Source: Bacillota bacterium
GTDB taxonomy: Bacteria > Bacillota_I > Bacilli_A > Izemoplasmatales > Hujiaoplasmataceae
DNA length: 64,000 nucleotides
Direction of reading: 5' to 3'
Assembly (NCBI GenBank): GCA_018818595.1
Contig: JAHIRM010000013.1
Span: 124,001 to 188,000, forward strand
How positions within the stretch are numbered: the stretch's first letter is position 1; each line of letters starts with the position of its first letter. Shown here one piece after another: positions 15,906 to 24,724 of this stretch. Made by a program: the position numbers and the translations under genes. The notes under the pieces were generated by a model. The model searched no databases, was not told where the DNA came from, and saw nothing but the letters and a program-made list of their open reading frames with translations.

Positions 15906-16888
15906 ACCTATTAGTATTAGGTGGAGCAGGTTATATCGGAAGTCATTTTGTCAAGGAAGCATTAAATCAACAACATCAAGTAATCGTCCTTGATAATCTT
16001 CAAACTGGCCATTTAGATGCCGTCTCAAAAAAGGCGAAATTCATACAAGGTGATATTCGCGACAAACAAATTATGGATACTCTTTTTAAAACCAATCGAA
16101 TTGATGCTTGTATACATTTTGCGGCTAATTCTCTTGTTGAAGTCTCAATGAAATCTCCAAACGAATATTTTGATAATAATGTGTATGGGACAATTGTTTT
16201 ACTCGAAATGATGGCGAAATACAATGTCAAAAAACTCGTGTTTTCTTCATCAGCTGCAGTGTATGGACTTCATAAAGAAATGCCCATTACTGAAACGTTT
16301 TTAACTCTTCCTACGAATCCTTATGGAGAGTCAAAACTAATGATGGAAAAAATGATTTCTTGGGCCGATACGGCATATGGAATTAAATACGTCAGTCTAC
16401 GTTACTTTAATGTTGCAGGAGCTTCAGCGGATGCATCCATAGGAGAAGACCATCGTCCTGAAACTCATTTAATACCAATTGTATTACAAGTACCTTTGAA
16501 GAAAAGAGAAGTCATAACAATATTTGGAAACGATTACGATACGTTAGATGGAACTTGTATTCGTGATTATATTCATATTGATGATTTAGTTTTAGCCCAT
16601 CTTAAAGCACTAGATTATCTTGAAGCTACTACGACATCTAATGTATTTAATTTAGGATCAAATCAAGGATATTCTAATCTTGAAATCGTGAATCAAACCA
16701 GAATAATAACAAACCACGATATTCCAGTAAAAATTGGTGAAAGACGACCAGGAGACCCAGATAAATTAATAGCTTCTAATCAAAAAGCTTTCACTGTTTT
16801 GGATTGGAAACCGCAAAAAAACTTAAATGATATAATTTCTTCTGCTTGGAAGTTTCATCGATTACATCCAAATGGATATAAGGAGTGA
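15902..16888 (+). CDS. galE: UDP-glucose 4-epimerase
   Basis: A 328-residue short-chain dehydrogenase/reductase with NAD site GGAGYIGSHF (residues 7-16), catalytic Ser in FSSSAAVYG and the YGESK catalytic Tyr/Lys pair. The family blocks LRYFNVAGA and RDYIHIDDL follow. It interconverts UDP-galactose and UDP-glucose. It lies between galM and galT in a four-gene overlapping operon. Confidence 0.95.
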   Translation: MNLLVLGGAGYIGSHFVKEALNQQHQVIVLDNLQTGHLDAVSKKAKFIQGDIRDKQIMDTLFKTNRIDACIHFAANSLVEVSMKSPNEYFDNNVYGTIVLLEMMAKYNVKKLVFSSSAAVYGLHKEMPITETFLTLPTNPYGESKLMMEKMISWADTAYGIKYVSLRYFNVAGASADASIGEDHRPETHLIPIVLQVPLKKREVITIFGNDYDTLDGTCIRDYIHIDDLVLAHLKALDYLEATTTSNVFNLGSNQGYSNLEIVNQTRIITNHDIPVKIGERRPGDPDKLIASNQKAFTVLDWKPQKNLNDIISSAWKFHRLHPNGYKE

Positions 16889-16892
16889 AGGT

Positions 16893-18365
16893 ATGATAAA
16901 CACAAATCTAAATAGATTACTAAAATACGCTTTAGATGAACATTTGATTGAAGCGAGTGATTATGATTATTCAGTAAATCAACTTTTGTATTTATTGAAA
17001 TTGGAGTCATTTAAAAAGGAAGAAATACTTGAAGACTTTGATTTTTTTGAAGTCTTACAAGAAGTATTGATTTTTGCATCAGAAAAAAAAATAATCAATC
17101 TTGAAATAGAAGAAGATCATTTTGAAGCAAAACTAATGGATTGTTTTTTACCTAGGCCTTCCGAATTAAATGCTAAATTTAATCAATTGTATAAAACGGG
17201 CCCAATGACTGCTACGAATTATTTCTATCATCTATCTAAAGCTTCAAATTATATTAAAACACAAAGAATTGATAAGAACCTTCGTTTTGTCTATCAAGGG
17301 AAATATGCACCACTAGATATAACAATTAATCTATCAAAACCAGAAAAAGATCCCAAATTAATTGAGTTAAAAAAACAAGATAAAAATAATACGTATCCAA
17401 TTTGTGCTCTTTGTATGGAAAATGTAGGCTATTATGGGAATGAAAACAAAGCAGAAAGAAGTAATCACCGTGTAATTGATTTGACAATCAATCACGAAAC
17501 TTCTCAATGGGGATTCCAATATTCTCCTTACTCCTATTTTAACGAACACGCTATTATTTTAAGAAAAGAACATACCCCTATGAAGGTTGACTCAAACACC
17601 TTTAAAGAATTAGTGGATTTTATCAATAAATTCCCTCATTATTTAATGGGTTCAAATGCTGGATTACCCATTGTTGGCGGGTCGATTCTGAATCATTATC
17701 ATTTTCAAGGTGGAAGATATGAATTTCCAATTGAAAAAGCTCGAATATTAAAAAGCTATAAAAAAAGAAAAGTTGAAATTGAAGTATTAGATTGGCCTTT
17801 ATCAGTTTTAAGAGTTGTTGGAAGTAATGAAGATTACGTTTTAGATATGGTGAATCAAATTTTTGAAGCTTGGAAGGAATATAGTAATGAAGCTATTGGA
17901 ATTTTTGCCAAGACAACAGAATCGCATAATACGATTACCCCGATAGTAAAACTAGATGGATCAAAATACAATTTTTATATTGTATTAAGAAATAATCTAA
18001 CCACAATGAAAAGACCATATGGACTTTTCCACCCAAGAGAAGAATATTTTCATATTAAAAAGGAAAACATTGGTTTAATTGAAGTGATGGGATTAGCAGT
18101 TCTTCCTGGAAGGTTAAAAAAGGAATTAGATCTCATAAAGCTTTGTTTACTTGAAAATCGAAATCCTCAAGAGTATAAAGAACTTGAAAAACACATTTCA
18201 TGGATTGAAGAAATGAAATTAAAACAAGAAAGTTTTGAAGATATCAATCTATTTTTAGAAAATCAAGTTGGAAGTATTTTTGAAAAAGTATTAGAAGATT
18301 GTGGTGTATTTAAAGAACAAAATCAAGAGGAGTTTTATCATTTTGTAGAAAATTCAATTTATTAA
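16893..18365 (+). CDS. galT: UDP-glucose--hexose-1-phosphate uridylyltransferase, Firmicutes type
   Basis: The 490-residue protein is of the longer GalT class found in Firmicutes (GalT2). An N-terminal helical region precedes PICALCMENVGYYG, and the nucleotidyl-transfer motif is NHYHFQGG (H-x-H-x-Q, around residue 265). It exchanges UMP between UDP-glucose and galactose-1-phosphate. The ATG at 16893 is preferred over the in-frame ATG at 16872 because AAGGAGTG sits between them. No galactokinase is in the window. Confidence 0.92.
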   Translation: MINTNLNRLLKYALDEHLIEASDYDYSVNQLLYLLKLESFKKEEILEDFDFFEVLQEVLIFASEKKIINLEIEEDHFEAKLMDCFLPRPSELNAKFNQLYKTGPMTATNYFYHLSKASNYIKTQRIDKNLRFVYQGKYAPLDITINLSKPEKDPKLIELKKQDKNNTYPICALCMENVGYYGNENKAERSNHRVIDLTINHETSQWGFQYSPYSYFNEHAIILRKEHTPMKVDSNTFKELVDFINKFPHYLMGSNAGLPIVGGSILNHYHFQGGRYEFPIEKARILKSYKKRKVEIEVLDWPLSVLRVVGSNEDYVLDMVNQIFEAWKEYSNEAIGIFAKTTESHNTITPIVKLDGSKYNFYIVLRNNLTTMKRPYGLFHPREEYFHIKKENIGLIEVMGLAVLPGRLKKELDLIKLCLLENRNPQEYKELEKHISWIEEMKLKQESFEDINLFLENQVGSIFEKVLEDCGVFKEQNQEEFYHFVENSIY

Positions 18366-18368
18366 AAA

Positions 18369-18391
18369 AACGTCGGAAGTCTCGACGTTTT
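18369..18391 (+). terminator. Terminator of the gal operon
   Basis: An AACGTCG/CGACGTT stem with a 7-nt loop and a short U tract. Confidence 0.65.
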
Positions 18392-18403
18392 CGATGAATA
18401 ACA

Positions 18404-18432
18404 TTTCATAAATTATGATTATATGATATAAT
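18404..18432 (+). promoter_or_regulatory. Promoter of proS
   Basis: TTTCAT, 17 nt, TATAAT, 24 bp before the start codon. Confidence 0.6.
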
Positions 18433-18456
18433 TATGTATCAATAGAGGTGGAAACA

Positions 18457-19899
18457 ATGGGACAACAAAAAGATAAGTTAGTTAAAGAAATTACGAGTAG
18501 AGATGAAGATTTTGCACAATGGTATACTGATGTCTGTAAAAAAGCAGAATTAATGGATTATACAGATGCAAAAGGATTTATTATCTACCGACCATACGGA
18601 TACGCATTATGGGAAAATATTCAAAAATTTCTTGATATAGAATTCAAAAAAACAGGACATGAAAATGTGTATATGCCTTTGGTCATTCCGGAATCTCTAT
18701 TTCTAAAAGAAGCAGAACATGTAAAAGGATTTGCTCCCGAAACCGCAATTGTGACGATTGGTGGCAATGAAATTTTACCAGAAAGGCTTATTATTCGACC
18801 TACTTCTGAAGTTTTATTTTGTGATCACTATTCAAAAATCGTTTCATCCTATCGAGACTTGCCAAAAAAATACAATCAATGGTGTAGTGTTGTTAGATGG
18901 GAAAAAACAACCAGACCTTTTTTGAGAGGATCAGAATTTTTATGGCAAGAGGGGCATACCATCCATGCCACTGAAGAAGAAGCAAGAGCAGAAACACTCG
19001 GGATTTTAGATATTTACAAATCACTTGGAAGTGAACTATTAGCTATTCCTTTTGTGACAGGCAAAAAAACGAATAAAGAAAAGTTTGCTGGTGCAGAAGA
19101 AACATACACTATTGAAGCGTTGATGCATGACGGAAAAGCATTGCAAAGTGGAACAACACATTTCTTTGGAACGGGTTTTGCTAAGGCATTTAATATTAAT
19201 TTCCAAGATAAAGATAGTATTTTGAAACCCGTTAATCAAACATCTTGGGGTGTTTCAACTAGACTAATTGGTGCAATCATTATGGTTCATGGTGATGACT
19301 CAGGGCTTGTATTACCTCCTCGAGTTGCACCGATTCAAGTTATCATCATACCTATTCAATCACAAAAAGAAGGGGTGCTTGAAGCAGCAAAAAGCATATT
19401 TGATTCACTCTCAGAAAAAGGAGTTCGTGTTAAAATCGATGATTCAGATAAATCTCCTGGATGGAAGTTTTCCGAATCCGAGATGAAAGGAATTCCTATA
19501 AGAATTGAAGTTGGACCTCGTGATCTTGCGAAAGGCGAATGCATTATAGCGAAACGATATAATGGAGAAAAAATCACAATTAAATTAATTGACTTATCCA
19601 TTCAAATTCCTTTATTATTACAAGAAATTCATGAAAAAATGTATCAAAAAGCGCTTGATAACGTTTTTTTAAATACAAGACCAGCCTATACTTATCAAGA
19701 ATTTAAACAAATTTTGGAATCAAAACAAGGATATATAAAAATGATGTGGTGTGGAAATCAATCTTGCGAGGATTTAATCAAAGAAGAAACCTCAGCCACA
19801 GCGAGATGCATTCCTTTTCACCAAGAGCATTTGACTGATAACTGCCCTGTTTGTGGAAGAAAAGCAGAGAAATTAGTTTATTTTGCAAAAGCATATTAA
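18457..19899 (+). CDS. proS: Prolyl-tRNA synthetase, short (archaeal/eukaryote-like) form
   Basis: The 480-residue class IIa enzyme shows motif 2 region RPTSEVLFCDHY, RWEKTTRPFLRGSEFLWQEG and motif 3 GVSTRLIGAIIM. It has no editing insertion between motifs 2 and 3. The C-terminal zinc-type domain shows MMWCGNQSCE and CPVCGRKAE. This is the form used by archaea, eukaryotes, mycoplasmas and some Firmicutes. The ATG at 18457 is chosen over GTG 18448, which lies within the Shine-Dalgarno AGAGGTGG. Confidence 0.95.
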   Translation: MGQQKDKLVKEITSRDEDFAQWYTDVCKKAELMDYTDAKGFIIYRPYGYALWENIQKFLDIEFKKTGHENVYMPLVIPESLFLKEAEHVKGFAPETAIVTIGGNEILPERLIIRPTSEVLFCDHYSKIVSSYRDLPKKYNQWCSVVRWEKTTRPFLRGSEFLWQEGHTIHATEEEARAETLGILDIYKSLGSELLAIPFVTGKKTNKEKFAGAEETYTIEALMHDGKALQSGTTHFFGTGFAKAFNINFQDKDSILKPVNQTSWGVSTRLIGAIIMVHGDDSGLVLPPRVAPIQVIIIPIQSQKEGVLEAAKSIFDSLSEKGVRVKIDDSDKSPGWKFSESEMKGIPIRIEVGPRDLAKGECIIAKRYNGEKITIKLIDLSIQIPLLLQEIHEKMYQKALDNVFLNTRPAYTYQEFKQILESKQGYIKMMWCGNQSCEDLIKEETSATARCIPFHQEHLTDNCPVCGRKAEKLVYFAKAY

Positions 19900-19910
19900 A
19901 AAAACTACCT

Positions 19911-19943
19911 AAAAAGAAGACGTGTAAATTTACACGTCTTTTT
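19911..19943. terminator. Bidirectional terminator between proS and fumB
   Basis: A perfect 24-bp palindrome (19917-19940; half AAGACGTGTAAA) is flanked by A and T tracts, serving proS and the minus-strand fumarase genes. The fumB stop codon lies inside the stem. Confidence 0.9.
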
Positions 19944-20466
19944 GAATGAATATGTCTCCACCAAAACTATCATATGCGACAATAACTGGAAAGTCTTCTA
20001 CCAAAAGTTCATAAATAGCTTCACTTTGAAGTAAGGGATATGCTAGTAATTTAGAAGATTTAACGGTTTTTGATAATTTAGCACCAATGCCTCCAGTTGT
20101 AATAAAATAAATGGCTTTATTTAGTTTAAGATTTTGCTTAAAGTCATCGCTTCTGTTTCCTTTTCCAATCATCATTTTTAAACCATGTTCCATTAAGACT
20201 GTACTAAATGGATCCATTCGGTAACTTGATGTTGGTCCGCAAGATCCAATAACCATTCCAGGTTTTGGAGGAGTAGGACCAACATAATAAATGATTTGAT
20301 TTTCAAAAGCAAAAGGAGTTGGTTTGTTTTCTTGAATAGTTTGTACTAATAATTGATGTGCAGCGTCTCTACCTGTGTAAATGATGCCTGTAAGAAGTAT
20401 TTCATCTCCAGCTCTAAGTTGTAACCTAGTTTTTTCATCAATAGGGGTTTTAATTTTTATCATCAT
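19930..20466 (-). CDS. fumB: Fumarate hydratase class I, beta subunit
   Basis: This 178-residue protein matches the C-terminal swivelling domain of Fe-S hydro-lyases (LRAGDEILLTGIIYTGRDAAH; GPTPPKPGMVIGSCGPTSSYRMD; FITTGGIGAKL). With the alpha subunit it hydrates fumarate to malate. L-tartrate dehydratase is the main alternative and cannot be excluded by sequence alone. It overlaps the alpha-subunit gene by 4 bp. Confidence 0.88.
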   Translation of the reverse strand: MMIKIKTPIDEKTRLQLRAGDEILLTGIIYTGRDAAHQLLVQTIQENKPTPFAFENQIIYYVGPTPPKPGMVIGSCGPTSSYRMDPFSTVLMEHGLKMMIGKGNRSDDFKQNLKLNKAIYFITTGGIGAKLSKTVKSSKLLAYPLLQSEAIYELLVEDFPVIVAYDSFGGDIFIQKDV

Positions 20467-21311
20467 TCACCTCTCAAAATCATTTTTTTCTTTCTTGCAG
20501 AATGGCACTGAATATTTACAGCAACGGGCAAAGAGGCAATATGGCAAGGAAAAGAATTCACCTTAACAGCCAAACAAGTTGTATTTCCTCCAAGTCCCAT
20601 TGGACCAATATTTAGTTGATTCACTTCATCTAAGAGCTCAGTTTCTAGCTGTTGATCTATTGGTAGATGTGCATGATCGTCTAAATCTCTAAATAAAGCT
20701 TCTTTTGCCATTAATGCAGCTTTTTCAAAATTGCCACCTATACCAATTCCTAATATAATGGGAGGACAAGATTTTCCTCCAGCCAATTTTACGGTTTCTA
20801 AAATAAAGTTCTTTACGCCTTGAATTCCAGAAGCAGGAGTCAACATTACTAAACGACTCATATTTTCACTGCCCGCACCTTTGGGTGCGATTTCAATTTT
20901 TAATGTGTCGCCTTTCACCAACTTTTGGTGAATAATAGCAGGAGTATTATCTAAAGTGTTTTGTCGTATCAAAGGATGATTGACAACTGATTTTCTCAAA
21001 TATCCTTCTAAATACCCTTGGCGAACGCCTTCGTTTATAGCATCTTCAAGATTGTAATTTATTTCGATTTCATTTCCGATTTCAAGAAAAACAACAGCGA
21101 TTCCTGTATCTTGACATAAAGGAATATGCTCATTTTTGGCGATTTCTTGATTTTCAAGAATTTGAGATAAAGTTGATTTAGCAAGTTTGAAAGTTTCGTT
21201 TTCAAAACTGATTTTTAATCTATCAATCAAACATTGATCTAAAGAAATTGCGGAAGTCATTATCATTTCTTTTACAGATTGAATTAGCAATTCTTTTGGT
21301 ATTTTTTTCAT
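20463..21311 (-). CDS. fumA: Fumarate hydratase class I, alpha subunit ([4Fe-4S])
   Basis: The 282-residue N-terminal domain of the Fe-S hydro-lyases has candidate cluster cysteines in PLCQDTG, GGKSCPP and GGNTTC. Substrate-site blocks (PLIRQNTLDNTPA; MLTPASGIQGV) are present. The oxygen-labile cluster fits an anaerobe. A -10 box TATAAT (complement of 21329-21334) and GAGGTGATTGC precede the start. Together with the hydrogenase it points to fermentative disposal of reductant, though fumarate reductase is not in the window. Confidence 0.88.
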   Translation of the reverse strand: MKKIPKELLIQSVKEMIMTSAISLDQCLIDRLKISFENETFKLAKSTLSQILENQEIAKNEHIPLCQDTGIAVVFLEIGNEIEINYNLEDAINEGVRQGYLEGYLRKSVVNHPLIRQNTLDNTPAIIHQKLVKGDTLKIEIAPKGAGSENMSRLVMLTPASGIQGVKNFILETVKLAGGKSCPPIILGIGIGGNFEKAALMAKEALFRDLDDHAHLPIDQQLETELLDEVNQLNIGPMGLGGNTTCLAVKVNSFPCHIASLPVAVNIQCHSARKKKMILRGE

Positions 21312-21455
21312 GCAATCACCTCAAAAATATTATATCATTTTTCATTAAAGTTATAAAGCAGTTAATGATTAAGTTATAGCAAATCAGCAATTGTATTTAT
21401 TTCTAAACTGCTTGTATCCATTATAGTGCATTTTTGTAAAATAATCTATTTTATA

Positions 21456-21484
21456 TTTACTTTTACTATGGATTTATATATAAT
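21456..21484 (+). promoter_or_regulatory. Promoter of degV
   Basis: TTTACT, 17 nt, TATAAT, 20 bp before the start codon. Confidence 0.55.
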
Positions 21485-21504
21485 GATTTCAGTAGGTGAC
21501 TAAT

Positions 21505-22353
21505 TTGAAGAAAATAAAATTAATTTCTGATAGTACTTGTGATTTGTCTTCTGATTTAATAAAAAAACTTGATATTGATATTGTTCCACTTTATGTGAAT
21601 TTTGTAGAAGAGTCATATTTTGATGGAGTGAACTTAACAACGGCTAAAATGTACGAACTTGTGAAAAAAAAGGGTTTGTTGCCTAAAACCGCGGCAGCAT
21701 CACCTGGTGCATTTTATGAAATTTTTGAAAGGTATCTAAAAGAAGAGTACCAAATAATATATTTAGGTATTGGTTCAAAATTCTCTGCTACTTTTTTAAG
21801 TGCTCATTCCGCAAAAAAAATGTTGGAATCAGATGACATTTTTTTAGTGGATTCAGAGAATTTATCTTCAGGCTCTGGTTTGTTATTGCTAAAAGCTGAC
21901 AAATTCAGACAAGAAGGAAATGACGCTCAAACCATAGTAAATAAACTTCTAGAGATTGTTCCAAAAGTAAGAAGCCAATTTGTTATTGATACTTTAGATT
22001 ATTTATATAAGGGCGGCAGATTAAATGCTCTCTCTGCGTTTATGGGAACCATGTTAAAAATTAAACCAATTATTAAAGTAAGAGATGGCGTAATGGTTGT
22101 TGGAAAAAAGGCTAGAGGAAATATCAATCAAGGTATTAATTTGTTAATTAAAGAAGTCATGGATTTAAAAGAGGAAATTGATTCAGATTTTCTAATGGTG
22201 ACTCATTCAATGGCACATAAATCTTATGAATACATATATAATGAAATCCACGATAAATTGCCCATTAAGCACATATATGAAACAGATGCTGGGTGTGTTA
22301 TTTCTAGTCATTGTGGAGAAGGAACTATTGGAATTTTGTATATTTTAAAATAG
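21505..22353 (+). CDS. DegV family fatty-acid-binding protein
   Basis: A 282-residue protein with typical DegV motifs: N-terminal KLISDSTCDLS, PKTAAASPGAF with the fatty-acid-binding TxxxSPG pattern, and FVIDTLDYLYKGGRLN. DegV/FakB proteins hold a fatty acid and present it to the kinase FakA for phospholipid synthesis. FakA is not in the window, so which lipid is bound is unknown. The TTG start at 21505 is preferred over GTG 21496, since AGGTGA (21494-21499) is at correct distance from the TTG. Confidence 0.88.
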   Translation: MKKIKLISDSTCDLSSDLIKKLDIDIVPLYVNFVEESYFDGVNLTTAKMYELVKKKGLLPKTAAASPGAFYEIFERYLKEEYQIIYLGIGSKFSATFLSAHSAKKMLESDDIFLVDSENLSSGSGLLLLKADKFRQEGNDAQTIVNKLLEIVPKVRSQFVIDTLDYLYKGGRLNALSAFMGTMLKIKPIIKVRDGVMVVGKKARGNINQGINLLIKEVMDLKEEIDSDFLMVTHSMAHKSYEYIYNEIHDKLPIKHIYETDAGCVISSHCGEGTIGILYILK

Positions 22354-22359
22354 GGAAAG

Positions 22360-22389
22360 AACTTACATAAATTGTAAGTTTTCTTTTTT
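22360..22389 (+). terminator. Terminator of degV
   Basis: An AACTTACA/TGTAAGTT stem with a 5-nt loop and a U tract interrupted by one C. Confidence 0.85.
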
Positions 22390-22396
22390 AAAATTA

Positions 22397-22416
22397 TTAG
22401 TTGACATCGCAACTAA
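22397..22416. promoter_or_regulatory. Probable MarR operator
   Basis: A perfect 7-bp inverted repeat (TTAGTTG, 6-nt spacer, CAACTAA) covers the -35 box of the marR-ABC promoter, placed for autorepression. Confidence 0.65.
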
Positions 22417-22429
22417 ATAGATATATACT
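22401..22429 (+). promoter_or_regulatory. Promoter of the marR-ABC exporter operon
   Basis: TTGACA, 17 nt, TATACT, 29 bp before the marR start. Confidence 0.8.
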
Positions 22430-22458
22430 TAAAAGTGATATTTAAGAAGGTGGTCTAA

Positions 22459-22902
22459 ATGATTAATAAATATGAGCATTTGATTAATAAATTTCGTCAT
22501 CGTTTTTTAGATGATAGTCTAAAGAATATTGGCATTAATGGACCTGCAGGGCCTTATTTAATTAAAATTAGTGAAGCAAAAACAATTAAAATGAATCAAA
22601 TCATTGTTCACTCTCCATTTCACAAATCACATACAACTAGAGCAATAAATGAGCTTAAAGATTGTGAGTTGATTATAAAAGTGAAAGATCCAGAGGATCA
22701 AAGAAGCTTTATACTCTCTATTACAAAAAAGGGAGAATTAATCGCGGATAAAGTTATAGAAATTCTTCGCAAGTGGGATGAATTAATTTTGAGTGCATTA
22801 AACGAAGAGGAAAAACAAATGATGCAAGTCATTACAGAGAAAATATATATGAAAGTGAAAGAACACTTCGAGGAGGATTTGCTTGATGAAAAAAATGTTT
22901 AA
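22459..22902 (+). CDS. MarR-family transcriptional regulator
   Basis: A 147-residue winged-helix protein. The recognition region reads MNQIIVHSPFHKSHTTRAIN, followed by the wing ELIIKVKDPEDQRSFILSIT with the conserved D..D.R of MarR proteins. Long terminal helices would form the dimer. It heads an operon with two ABC exporter halves and overlaps the first by 17 bp. A palindrome over the promoter's -35 box suggests it represses its own operon until a drug-like ligand binds (inference). Confidence 0.9.
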   Translation: MINKYEHLINKFRHRFLDDSLKNIGINGPAGPYLIKISEAKTIKMNQIIVHSPFHKSHTTRAINELKDCELIIKVKDPEDQRSFILSITKKGELIADKVIEILRKWDELILSALNEEEKQMMQVITEKIYMKVKEHFEEDLLDEKNV

Positions 22903-24724
22903 ATTTTTAAAACCATATTGGTTCCAAGTTTTTATTATCTTTATTTTAGTTTCTATTACTTCTATGGGAACTCTTCTTTTGCCAGATTATATGCGTATAA
23001 TCATTGGTCAAGGAATCACAGCTGAATATCAAAGTTTAGATCCAATATCAGGGGAATATATCGTTGTAGAAGAATGCGATGTTTTAGAAAACCCCGATAC
23101 CTGTAAAATTATCCAAAAAAGTGATTTTGGTATTATCGCAAAATATGGAGTAATCATGATTGGCGTTACGCTTGTATCATCGGTTGCGGCCATTATTTTA
23201 ATGTATGTTTCGAGTAATGTTGCAAGTAACACCGGAAAAGATATTAGACGAGATCTATACAAGAAAATTAATCAATTTTCGATGGCAGAAGCAGAACAAT
23301 TTGGCACATCCTCTTTGATTACAAGATCAACAAACGATGTAGTTCAAATTCAAAACTTTTTAATCATGGGGTTAAGAATGTTTTTACGAATTCCAATCTT
23401 CTTTATTGGTGGAATTATTATGAGCGTTCGGATTAGCAAAGAATTAACTGGAGTTCTTATTTTGGGTGTTCCAGCATTAATTATATTGATTGTTGTAACG
23501 TTTATTTTAGTTTTACCTTTATTTAAAGCTTTACAAAAGAAAGTTGATAAGCTCACTCTTGTCACAAGAGAAAGCATCAACGGAGTCAGAGTTATTCGTT
23601 CTTTTGGTCAAGGAGAAAAAGAAGTTAAACGTTTTCAAAATGCAAATGCTGATTTAACATCCACAACATTAAAATCAGGAAAAATCATGTCTATGTTAAA
23701 TCCTGCTGTCAACTTAATTTTTAATTTTGTAATCTTAGGCATCTTATATCTTGCATTTACTTTTGTATCAACTGGTACATTTGGAGATTATCAAAGTTTG
23801 GCTAATGTGTCAGCTGTCATTCAATATTCTACCCAAATCATGTTTAGCTTATTAATGCTTACCATGACCTTTATTATGTACCCTAGAGCTGAAGTGTCAG
23901 GAAAAAGAATACTTGAAGTTTTAGAAAAAGAAATTGTCATAAAAGATGAAGGCAACCCTATTTACGACGATTTAGATATCACTGGAAAAATTCAATTTAA
24001 CGATGTTTGTTTCAAATACGCAGACGCCGAAAAGAATGTGTTAGATCATATTTCATTTGAAGCAAATCCAGGAGAGACCATTGCAATCATCGGATCAACT
24101 GGGTCTGGCAAATCGACCATTATCAATTTATTGCCTCGCTTTTTCGATGTTACGTGTGGAAGTGTCACGATTGATGACATAAATGTATCTGATTTTACGT
24201 TGCATAAATTAAGATCAATCATAGGCTTTGTTCCACAAACTGCTACCTTATTTTCAGGAACCATTAAGGAAAATATTGGATATGGGAAAGAAGATGCGAC
24301 CTTTGAAGACATTCAATATGCCGCAAACATTGGACAAGCTTCTGAGTTTATAGAAGAAATGGATTTAAAATATGATTCTGTAGTAGAACAAGGCGGAGTT
24401 AATTTCTCTGGAGGACAAAAACAAAGAATATCGATTTCAAGGGCTCTAATTAGAAAACCTAAAATCTATATTTTTGATGATAGCTTTTCAGCTTTAGATT
24501 TTAAAACAGATGCAGCTCTTCGTAAGGCATTAAAAAAAGAAACCACAGACGCAACCGTCATCATTATTGCTCAACGAATCGGAACGATTATGGATGCAGA
24601 TAAAATACTAGTAATTCAAGAAGGAACCATTGTTGGAATGGGAAATCATCGTGAATTGTTAAAAACTTGTGAAGTATATAAAGAAATTGCTCTTTCTCAA
24701 CTTTCAGAGGAGGAACTAGCATGA
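22886..24724 (+). CDS. ABC exporter half-transporter with degenerate catalytic site
   Basis: This 612-residue protein has six membrane helices fused to an ATPase domain. Walker A is GSTGSGKST and the signature is the canonical FSGGQKQR. The Walker B end reads IYIFDDSFSALD (Asp where the catalytic Glu should be) and the switch His is Gln (IIIAQRIGTI). Such defects mark the degenerate half of heterodimeric multidrug exporters (BmrCD, TM287/288 type). An outside loop after helix 1 holds two cysteines. The ATG at 22886 has GAGGAGG upstream. The partner gene overlaps its end by 4 bp. Confidence 0.92.
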   Translation: MKKMFKFLKPYWFQVFIIFILVSITSMGTLLLPDYMRIIIGQGITAEYQSLDPISGEYIVVEECDVLENPDTCKIIQKSDFGIIAKYGVIMIGVTLVSSVAAIILMYVSSNVASNTGKDIRRDLYKKINQFSMAEAEQFGTSSLITRSTNDVVQIQNFLIMGLRMFLRIPIFFIGGIIMSVRISKELTGVLILGVPALIILIVVTFILVLPLFKALQKKVDKLTLVTRESINGVRVIRSFGQGEKEVKRFQNANADLTSTTLKSGKIMSMLNPAVNLIFNFVILGILYLAFTFVSTGTFGDYQSLANVSAVIQYSTQIMFSLLMLTMTFIMYPRAEVSGKRILEVLEKEIVIKDEGNPIYDDLDITGKIQFNDVCFKYADAEKNVLDHISFEANPGETIAIIGSTGSGKSTIINLLPRFFDVTCGSVTIDDINVSDFTLHKLRSIIGFVPQTATLFSGTIKENIGYGKEDATFEDIQYAANIGQASEFIEEMDLKYDSVVEQGGVNFSGGQKQRISISRALIRKPKIYIFDDSFSALDFKTDAALRKALKKETTDATVIIIAQRIGTIMDADKILVIQEGTIVGMGNHRELLKTCEVYKEIALSQLSEEELA

